Source: Chitinophagaceae bacterium
GTDB taxonomy: Bacteria; Bacteroidota; Bacteroidia; Chitinophagales; Chitinophagaceae
DNA length: 9,453 bases
Direction of reading: 5' to 3'
Assembly (NCBI GenBank): GCA_947481355.1
Contig: CANKGM010000058.1
Coordinates: 1-9,453, forward strand
The notes under the pieces are model-generated. The model had not been told where the DNA came from. It searched no databases and was given only the letters and a program-made list of their open reading frames with translations. This document shows positions 1-6,632 of this stretch, in pieces. The position numbers and the translations under genes are program-made. Numbering within the stretch: the first letter of the stretch is position 1; each line of letters begins with the position of its first letter.

Positions 1-3000
1 ACACCATTTGTGTTTTTTGAAGGACCTCCAAGTGCCAATGGTATGCCAGGTATTCACCATGTCATTTCAAGAACCTTAAAAGATTTAGTGTGTCGGTATA
101 AAACCATGAAAGGCTTTCAAGTAAAGCGTAAAGGGGGATGGGATACACATGGATTGCCTGTAGAACTTGGTGTTGAGAAGGAGCTTGGCATTACAAAAGA
201 AGATATTGGAAAAAAAATTACCGTTGCAGAGTACAATCAAAAATGCCGTGAGGCCGTATTAAGGTATAAAGACAAGTGGGATGAGATTACCACGAAAATG
301 GGTTATTGGGTCGATCTTGAAAATCCATATGTCACGTTTGAAAATGATTATATTGAATCCCTCTGGTGGTGTCTGAAGACATTATATGAAAAAGGACTTC
401 TTTATCAAAGCTTGAGTATTCAGCCTTATTCACCAGCTGCTGGTACTGGACTCAGTTCACATGAGCTTAATCAACCTGGTACTTATAAAGATGTAAAAGA
501 CACTTCAGCAGTGGCGATGTTTACACTTGATGAGTTAAAAAACACGAGCCATAGTACTTATCAAGAGCTTGTTGCTATAGTAGAAAATGGTCGTGCTATT
601 TCGTTGATGGCTTGGACAACTACACCTTGGACATTGCCGTCAAACCTCGGATTAACCCTAGGTGCCAACATAGAATATTCGGTTATTGATACATTTAACC
701 CCTATACCCATGAGCCGTGTATAGTGATTTTGGCTAGTGCATTAATTCCGAGTTTCTTTAAAACAGAGGCTGGAGAAATTGCATTTGAGTCATATCAGCC
801 AGGAGATAAATTGATTCCTTGGAAGGTAATTACTACATATAAAGGCTCACAACTTGAAGGACTTTATTACCATCAGCTAATGCCAATGTCGGCAAATGGG
901 TTAAATGAAATTCGTGAATTAACTCCTGAAGCAGATCCATTCAGGGTAATAGTGGGCGACTTTGTTACCACCGAAGATGGAACAGGTATTGTACATACTG
1001 CGCCAGCTTTTGGTGCGGATGATTTTAGGATTGGAAAGAAAAATAATCTCGGTATTTTGATTTTAGTTGATCGACAAGGAAAATTTATCGATGGTGTAGG
1101 GGAGTTTAGTAATCGCTATGTAAAGAATTACAAAAGCGAAGAGAATTATGTAGATGTTAATATTGATATCTGTGTTCAGTTGAAGAAAGAGGGCAAGGCA
1201 TTTAAGGTTGAAAAATATGAACATAACTATCCTCATTGTTGGAGGACGGATAAACCAATTTTATACTATCCATTAGATGCTTGGTTTATTAGAACTACTG
1301 CTTTGAAAGACCGTATGGTTGAGTTGAATAAAACAATTCAGTGGAAACCAAAGTCAACTGGAGACGGGCGTTTTGGTAATTGGTTAGAAAATATGGTTGA
1401 TTGGAATCTAAGTCGCAGTAGGTTTTGGGGCACACCATTGCCTATTTGGAGAACTGAAAATGGTGCTGAAGAGCGTTGCATTGGTTCGGTAGAAGAATTG
1501 AACAATGAAATCATAAAAGCGAATACTCAACTTGGAGCAGACATTAACAGTGGATTTATTGGTAAAGGAATAATAGACTTACACAAGCCATATGTTGATG
1601 AAATTATATTGGTGAGTAATTCAGGATTGCCCATGAAGCGTGTGCCTGATTTAGTTGATGTGTGGTTTGATAGTGGGGCTATGCCTTACGCACAATGGCA
1701 TTATCCTTTCGAGAACAAAGAATTGATTGAAAGTGGGGCTGGTTTTCCTGCCGATTTTATTGCTGAAGGGGTTGATCAAACGAGAGGTTGGTTTTATACA
1801 TTACATGCACTTGGTGTATTGCTTTTTGATAAGGTAGCCTACAAAACCGTAGTCTCTAACGGGTTAGTGTTGGATAAGAGTGGTAATAAAATGAGCAAAA
1901 GGCTAGGGAATGTTATTGATCCTTTCACTACTATTGATACTTATGGAGCAGATGCCACTAGATGGTATCTCATCACAAACGCTTCCCCTTGGGATAATTT
2001 AAAATTCGACCTTGAAGGGATTAAGGAAGTGCAGCGAAAATTTTTCGGAACACTATATAATACCTATCAGTTTTTTGTTTTGTATGCGAACGTAGACGGT
2101 TTTGCTTATAAGGAGAAAGATGTTCCCTTTAATGATCGACCAGAGATAGACCGATGGATCTTGTCTAGTTTGCAGAGTTTGGTTAAAGAGGTAAATGGCC
2201 ATTTTGATCAATACGAACCAACTATGGCTGGCAGAGCAATTGATAATTTTGTTGATGAATTATTGAGTAACTGGTATGTAAGGCTATCTAGAAGGCGGTT
2301 TTGGAAGGGAGAATATGAAACAGATAAAATAAGTGCTTATCAAACTTTATACACGTGTTTGGTTACCATTGCAAAATTGGCAGCACCTATTTCACCATTT
2401 TTTGTAGATTCTTTATACCGAAATCTAAATGCTATTGCAGGAAAGGAACCACATGTGTCTGTACACCATGCTGATTTTCCAATAGCTAAGGAGGAATGGA
2501 TTGACCTCGCCTTGGAGGAAAGAATGAGTATGGCTCAGGATTTGTGTTCATTAGTTTTGTCTATAAGAAAGAAAGTAAATATTAGAGTAAGGCAACCTTT
2601 GCAAAAAGTGTTGATTCCCATTTCAGGAATTGCTATGAAGGAGCAGCTTCAAAAAATAGAAGAGCTTATTCTCGCAGAGGTCAATGTGAAAGAAATGGAG
2701 TATTTGCCTGCAGACAATGATTTCATTCGAAAGAAAGTAAAAGCAAATTTTGTCATTTTAGGCAAGAAATTAGGCGCAAAAATGAAGTCTGCGGCTCAGG
2801 TAATTTCTTCACTGTCTCAAATTGAAATCAGACAACTTGAATCTTTCGGGTCCATTGATATTTTAGTTGACGGTTCGGCTGTCCAAATTTTGGTTGAAGA
2901 AGTAGAAATTCAAAGCGAAGATGTTGAAGGTTGGATGGTAGCATCTAAAAACGCATTAACCGTAGCGTTAGATGTTTCGATTTCTCCAGCTTTGGAAAAA

Positions 3001-3252
3001 GAAGGAATTGCCAGGGAACTTGTCAACAGAATCCAGAAAATACGTAAAGACCTTAATTTGGATCTTACAGATCATATAATTGTAGAAATTCAAGGCCAAA
3101 TGGGGCTAGAACCCGCATTTACTCAATTTAATGCCTATATTTGCGCCGAAATTCTAGCAGACCAGATACTCTTTTTAAATGAATTGAATCAAGGGGAAGA
3201 GACAGAAATAAATGGTATCTTGTTGAAAATCAATGTTATAAAAAACAGGTAA
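1..3252 (+). CDS. ileS: Isoleucyl-tRNA synthetase, type 2 (5'-partial)
   Basis: Cytoplasmic class I synthetase that charges tRNA-Ile with isoleucine. The frame is open from base 1, so the true start is upstream and I estimate some 40-50 residues are missing; the GTG at 10 is an internal Val codon, not a start. In order along the DNA: the HIGH-motif region GPPSANGMPGIHH (GIHH at 49-60), the CP1 editing domain with WTTTPWTLPSN near 613-645 and GTGIVHTAPAFGADD near 980-1024, the catalytic DWNLSRSRFWGTPLP near 1400-1440, and KMSKR at 1888-1902, followed by the anticodon-binding domain. The C-terminal part (about 2850-3250) is the extension typical of type-2 (eukaryote-like) enzymes, and I see no C-terminal Cys zinc cluster as in E. 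coli IleRS. The HIGH signature reads GIHH, with first and third positions swapped. It is probably cotranscribed with the DksA-like gene 5 nt downstream. Identity is certain; the type-2 assignment is inferred from motifs. Confidence 0.97.
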   Translation, partial: TPFVFFEGPPSANGMPGIHHVISRTLKDLVCRYKTMKGFQVKRKGGWDTHGLPVELGVEKELGITKEDIGKKITVAEYNQKCREAVLRYKDKWDEITTKMGYWVDLENPYVTFENDYIESLWWCLKTLYEKGLLYQSLSIQPYSPAAGTGLSSHELNQPGTYKDVKDTSAVAMFTLDELKNTSHSTYQELVAIVENGRAISLMAWTTTPWTLPSNLGLTLGANIEYSVIDTFNPYTHEPCIVILASALIPSFFKTEAGEIAFESYQPGDKLIPWKVITTYKGSQLEGLYYHQLMPMSANGLNEIRELTPEADPFRVIVGDFVTTEDGTGIVHTAPAFGADDFRIGKKNNLGILILVDRQGKFIDGVGEFSNRYVKNYKSEENYVDVNIDICVQLKKEGKAFKVEKYEHNYPHCWRTDKPILYYPLDAWFIRTTALKDRMVELNKTIQWKPKSTGDGRFGNWLENMVDWNLSRSRFWGTPLPIWRTENGAEERCIGSVEELNNEIIKANTQLGADINSGFIGKGIIDLHKPYVDEIILVSNSGLPMKRVPDLVDVWFDSGAMPYAQWHYPFENKELIESGAGFPADFIAEGVDQTRGWFYTLHALGVLLFDKVAYKTVVSNGLVLDKSGNKMSKRLGNVIDPFTTIDTYGADATRWYLITNASPWDNLKFDLEGIKEVQRKFFGTLYNTYQFFVLYANVDGFAYKEKDVPFNDRPEIDRWILSSLQSLVKEVNGHFDQYEPTMAGRAIDNFVDELLSNWYVRLSRRRFWKGEYETDKISAYQTLYTCLVTIAKLAAPISPFFVDSLYRNLNAIAGKEPHVSVHHADFPIAKEEWIDLALEERMSMAQDLCSLVLSIRKKVNIRVRQPLQKVLIPISGIAMKEQLQKIEELILAEVNVKEMEYLPADNDFIRKKVKANFVILGKKLGAKMKSAAQVISSLSQIEIRQLESFGSIDILVDGSAVQILVEEVEIQSEDVEGWMVASKNALTVALDVSISPALEKEGIARELVNRIQKIRKDLNLDLTDHIIVEIQGQMGLEPAFTQFNAYICAEILADQILFLNELNQGEETEINGILLKINVIKNR

Positions 3253-3257
3253 GCATT

Positions 3258-4358
3258 ATGGCAACAAAAAAACCAGCACCCAAAAAAGCTGCATCTCCTT
3301 CAAAGAAAGTAGTTCCTGCAAAGAAATCAGCTCCTGCAAAAAAAGCAGTTCCTGTAAAAAAAGCAGCTCCAACAAAGAAAGTAGCCCCTGCAAAAAAGGC
3401 AGTACCTATAAAAAAAGCAGCACCTAAAAAGGCAGCCCCAGCAAAGAAAGTAGTCGCTCCTGCAAAAAAAGTAGCTCCGGCAAAGAAAGTAGTAGCACCT
3501 GCAAAAAAAGCTGTACCTGTTAAAAAAGCAGTTCCAGCTAAAGCTGTGCCTGTGAAAGCAGCACCTGTTAAGAAAGCAGTTCCAGCTAAAGTTGTACCTG
3601 TGAAAGCAGCACCAGCTAAAGCAGTTGCAGCAGTTGCAAAAGCGCCTGAAAAAGTAGCACCAGCTAAAAAGGCTGCTCCTGCTCCTAAAGCAGCAGTGAA
3701 GGCAGCACCTGCTAAACCAGTTGTGGCTCCACAGAAACCAATATCCACCAAACCAGAAAAAAAGAAAATTCCTGCAATTGCTCCTGAAACTAGATTTGCT
3801 GAGACAAGCAAACCAGCTAGTAGCCCTGCTTTACTCCGTAAAGCATTAAGGGAAAAAGGATTGCAGAAAGAGACTAAGGTGGTTGCGATGCCTAAAATCA
3901 ATACAAAGTCCGCTAGAAAATATGAGCCTGAATTTACTCGCTCAGTGTTGGATCAAAAAGAAGTTATAACTCAAACTGGTCCTTCAATGCGTTATAGCGA
4001 TGCTGAACTTGCAGAGTTTAGAGAATTGATTAATAGTAAGTTAGATGCCGCAAAGCGTGAGCTCACCTACTTAAATGGACTTATTACAAGAAAGGATACC
4101 ATGAGTGGCGAAGATTCAGATAATCGTTACATGACTATGGAAGATGGTAGTTTAAGTATGGAGCGTGAGCAATTGAATCAGATGGCAAGCAGGCAGATTG
4201 ATTTTATCGCGAAACTAGAAAAAGCGATGATGCGCATTGAAAACAAAACATATGGCATCTGTAGGGTTACTGGTAATCTGATTGATAAAGCTCGTTTGAA
4301 AGCAGTGCCACATGCCACCTTAAGCATGGAAGCTAAAATGAATATGCGGAAAAACTAG
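3258..4358 (+). CDS. DksA/TraR-family protein with long Lys/Ala/Pro-rich histone H1-like N-terminal extension
   Basis: 366 residues in three parts. Residues 2 to about 170 are low-complexity repeats of the type AKKAVPVKKAAP, strongly basic, resembling histone H1 tails and the AlgP/Hc-type bacterial proteins. Residues 171-243 are a charged linker. Residues 244-366 match a complete stand-alone DksA-like protein of Bacteroidetes: a helical hairpin (about 247-330), then YGICRVTGNLIDKARLKAVP and HATLS. DksA proteins bind the RNA polymerase secondary channel and tune transcription, often with ppGpp. Here the C4 zinc site is degenerate: the four ligand positions are C335, T338, S356 and A359, so zinc binding is unlikely. 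The start is the ATG 5 nt after the ileS stop, implying one transcript; ileS followed by a DksA-like gene is a recurring order in this phylum. Infer a DNA- or RNA-binding tail tethered to a polymerase-binding module. The domain call is firm; the function of the tail is inference. Confidence 0.88.
   Translation: MATKKPAPKKAASPSKKVVPAKKSAPAKKAVPVKKAAPTKKVAPAKKAVPIKKAAPKKAAPAKKVVAPAKKVAPAKKVVAPAKKAVPVKKAVPAKAVPVKAAPVKKAVPAKVVPVKAAPAKAVAAVAKAPEKVAPAKKAAPAPKAAVKAAPAKPVVAPQKPISTKPEKKKIPAIAPETRFAETSKPASSPALLRKALREKGLQKETKVVAMPKINTKSARKYEPEFTRSVLDQKEVITQTGPSMRYSDAELAEFRELINSKLDAAKRELTYLNGLITRKDTMSGEDSDNRYMTMEDGSLSMEREQLNQMASRQIDFIAKLEKAMMRIENKTYGICRVTGNLIDKARLKAVPHATLSMEAKMNMRKN
3261..3750 (+). repeat. 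In-frame tandem repeats encoding the Lys/Ala/Pro/Val tail
   Basis: A minisatellite-like coding stretch made of Ala, Lys, Pro and Val codons. The clearest unit is 48 nt (16 codons): copies at 3516-3563 and 3564-3611 differ at only 3 bases. A second unit is 39 nt (13 codons): copies at 3441-3479 and 3480-3518, both starting GCAAAGAAAGTAGT. All unit lengths are multiples of three, so copy-number change would keep the frame. Several A6-A7 runs lie at Lys-Lys codon pairs. The same composition keeps the opposite strand free of stop codons over the region. Confidence 0.9.
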
Positions 4359-4377
4359 GAGAGTTTATTTTAGTAAC

Positions 4378-6198
4378 TCACCTCATTTCTTGCATCGTCA
4401 CCAGCTTTTTATAGATTCCATTTTGATTTATTAAATCATCGTGTTTGCCCCGTTCAGCAATTTCACCTTCGTGTAATACAATGATCTCATCTGCATGCCT
4501 TACTGTGGAAAGTCTATGGGCTATAATAATGCTAGTTCTGTCTTTCATCAAATTATTGATGGCTTCTTGAACCCATTTTTCACTTTCTGTATCGAGTGAT
4601 GAAGTCGCTTCATCGAGTATGAGTATGGGCGGATTTTTTAATACGGCTCTGGCAATCGTTAACCGTTGCCTTTCACCTCCACTCAATTTTGAACCGCGAT
4701 CTCCAACAAGGGAGTAATATCCTCCTTCTTTCTTCTCAATAAATGAATGGGCGTTTGCAATTTTAGCTGCAGCCATTATCTGTTCTGCTGAGGCAGTATC
4801 GTTGCCAAGCGAAATATTAGCCAGTACAGTATCATTGAAGAGAATTGGTTCTTGTGTCACAATGCCCATCAAGCTACGAAGGTCTTTCAGTGCATATTTC
4901 TTAATATTCACACCATCAATCAATACTTCACCATCGGTAGCATCATGGAATCGAGGTATAAGGTCAGCTAGGGTTGATTTTCCCGCTCCAGATGAACCCA
5001 CTAATGCAATAGTTTGGCCTTTTTGGATGGTTAAGTTTATTGTTTTAAGCACACTTCGATTAGGGTATGAAAAACCGACATTGCGTAGTTCGATAGAGCT
5101 ATTGAAACCATTTATCGGTATTGGATTAGGGTCTTCCTTGATGGTCTGCTCTTCTTTTATTAGATGTTGAATTCGCTCAATACTCGCTGCACCTTTTCTT
5201 ATATTGTAGGAAGCAGTGCTGAATGCCTTTAGAGGATTGATTATTTGAGTGAAAATAGCAATGAAGGTTAAAAAGGCTGGTCCACTCAATGCAAAATTAT
5301 GTTCAAGTACAAGTCTTCCGCCATAATATAAAACACAACATACGGCAAGAATACCAAGCGTTTCAGAAACAGGTGAGGCTAGATCGCGTTTTCTGATGGC
5401 ACGATTTTTAATTTCCAACAACTCCTTGTTCTCCTGATTAAATCGGTTCAGTTGTTGTGCTTCTGCATTAAAAGCCTTTACAACCCTGATGCCGCCAATG
5501 GTCTCTTCAATTGTACTGAGAATTTCACCAAGCTTAATTTGTACGCCCGTAGATACTTTTTTTAAGGATCTTCCAATTCTACCAATAACAAGACCGGCTA
5601 TAGGTAAGAAGAGTAGTAGGAATATTGATAATTGTGGGCTATAGGATATCATTCCAAATAAATAGCAAATGATCAGAATAGGTTCTCTAAAAAAACTTTC
5701 AAGAAAACTAATAGTAGAAAACTCAACATCTTGCAAATCATTGGTGAGTTTACTCATAATATCTCCCTTGCGCTGATCGTTAAAAAAGCCAACAGGTAGT
5801 TCAAGGATTTTACTGAACATATCTGTTCTCATATCATTGATGATATTATTTCGAATTGGCGTTAATATATACAATGAGAAGTATAGAAAGATGTTTTTTA
5901 AAACAATGGCCATAACAACTATACTGCATATAATGGCAAGTGCCTTGATTTTCCCTTCAGTAGTTAGCGTCATTTTTTCTAGTGAGGCATAGAGGGTATT
6001 GGTTAGCGCACCTAAATTAAAACTTGACTTTTTGAAGCCCCCCTGGTCTTGAAGTCCAAATATCAAGGTTAGGAAAGGGGTTAGCATTGCCAGGGAAATC
6101 AGCGAAAAAATCGCCGAAAGGATATTAAGGCTGAAATACCCCAAAACAAGCTTTGGATACTTCTTTATGTATGAAAAAATAATACGCAAACTTTTCAT
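4378..6198 (-). CDS. MsbA-like ABC exporter, fused permease and ATPase
   Basis: 606 residues, the usual size for a homodimeric type IV (MsbA/Sav1866-like) exporter half-transporter in the inner membrane. The N-terminal half (about 1-335) carries six predicted membrane helices (roughly 15-40, 85-113, 165-185, 187-210, 275-298 and 303-325). The nucleotide-binding domain (about 365-606) is complete: Walker A GSSGAGKST at 401-409, Q-loop Q449, signature LSGGERQ at 505-511, Walker B ILILDE at 525-530 with catalytic E530, D-loop SSLD at 533-536 and H-loop H561. All catalytic residues are present, so it should be active. Family members flip lipid A-core, other lipids, peptides or drugs; the substrate cannot be told from sequence, and the MsbA role is the default inference for a Gram-negative Bacteroidetes. 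It has its own promoter in the divergent gap before rbfA and ends 19 nt from the DksA-like gene, facing it. Confidence 0.93.
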   Translation of the reverse strand: MKSLRIIFSYIKKYPKLVLGYFSLNILSAIFSLISLAMLTPFLTLIFGLQDQGGFKKSSFNLGALTNTLYASLEKMTLTTEGKIKALAIICSIVVMAIVLKNIFLYFSLYILTPIRNNIINDMRTDMFSKILELPVGFFNDQRKGDIMSKLTNDLQDVEFSTISFLESFFREPILIICYLFGMISYSPQLSIFLLLFLPIAGLVIGRIGRSLKKVSTGVQIKLGEILSTIEETIGGIRVVKAFNAEAQQLNRFNQENKELLEIKNRAIRKRDLASPVSETLGILAVCCVLYYGGRLVLEHNFALSGPAFLTFIAIFTQIINPLKAFSTASYNIRKGAASIERIQHLIKEEQTIKEDPNPIPINGFNSSIELRNVGFSYPNRSVLKTINLTIQKGQTIALVGSSGAGKSTLADLIPRFHDATDGEVLIDGVNIKKYALKDLRSLMGIVTQEPILFNDTVLANISLGNDTASAEQIMAAAKIANAHSFIEKKEGGYYSLVGDRGSKLSGGERQRLTIARAVLKNPPILILDEATSSLDTESEKWVQEAINNLMKDRTSIIIAHRLSTVRHADEIIVLHEGEIAERGKHDDLINQNGIYKKLVTMQEMR

Positions 6199-6233
6199 TT
6201 CGGAACAGAACCCTGTTTTTTATTAATTAGGTT

Positions 6234-6261
6234 CAAAAGTAACTAATTTTACATCCATCAA
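6234..6261 (-). promoter_or_regulatory. Bacteroidetes-type promoter for the MsbA-like gene
   Basis: On the minus strand, TACTTTTG (6234-6241) is an exact match to the Bacteroidetes -7 consensus TAnnTTTG, preceded 17 nt upstream by TTG (6259-6261) as the -33 element. This predicts a start near 6227 and a leader of about 28 nt before the ATG at 6198. On the opposite strand TAATTTTA (6244-6251) is a one-mismatch -7 candidate for rbfA, with no good -33 partner, so the two promoters would sit back to back and share bases. Confidence 0.6.
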
Positions 6262-6272
6262 CCCCAATCATT

Positions 6273-6632
6273 ATGGAAGAAAGTAAAAGACAGAAGCAAG
6301 TGGCCGGTGTTATTCTCGAAGAGATGAATGATATCTTTTTGCGTATGGGGCTAAATATGGTAGATGGGGGCATGGTGTCCATATCTAAAGTGAAGATTAC
6401 TCCAGACCTACTGGAGGCGAGAATATACTTAAGCCTCTTTCAAGTTAAAGATCCAACTGCATTGATAGGAAGAATCGAAGATCGTACAGGAGAGATCAAG
6501 CGTTTATTGGGGCTTCGCGTGAAACAGCAATTACGACGTATTCCTGTTTTGAGATTTTTTTTAGACGACACATTGGATTATGTGTTCAAAATGGAGGAGC
6601 TCTTTAAGAAAATTAATGAAGAAAAAAAATAG
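6273..6632 (+). CDS. rbfA: 30S ribosome-binding factor RbfA
   Basis: 119 residues, the normal length for this small KH-like-fold factor that binds the 30S subunit and helps mature the 5' end of 16S rRNA, notably during cold shock. Recognisable features are the N-terminal helix with SKRQKQVAGVILEEMNDIF (residues 4-22), the VSISKVKITPDLLEARIYLS strand region (about 36-55), and the closing RVKQQLRRIPVLRFFLDDT segment (about 81-99), which is the family's most conserved stretch. The start is the first ATG after the divergent gap; no Shine-Dalgarno is evident, as is usual for the phylum. The stop codon touches the ATG of the downstream permease (TAG-ATG), so the two are almost certainly cotranscribed, an arrangement familiar in Bacteroidetes. 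Confidence 0.95.
   Translation: MEESKRQKQVAGVILEEMNDIFLRMGLNMVDGGMVSISKVKITPDLLEARIYLSLFQVKDPTALIGRIEDRTGEIKRLLGLRVKQQLRRIPVLRFFLDDTLDYVFKMEELFKKINEEKK

Noticed and set aside
3261..3750. Possible CRISPR-like or non-coding repeat array
   Set aside because: The repeats are directly adjacent, have codon-multiple periods, stay in frame with the DksA domain and have no spacers.
3236..3901. Minus-strand open frame of 221 codons rich in Gly/Ala/Phe/Thr
   Set aside because: It is antisense to the Lys/Ala/Pro repeat tail; the repeats alone keep that strand free of stops and create a pseudo-repetitive hydrophobic product. No separate promoter or recognisable domain.
4802..5170. Plus-strand open frame of 122 codons
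   Set aside because: Lies wholly antisense to the conserved ATPase domain of the ABC exporter; no family similarity seen.
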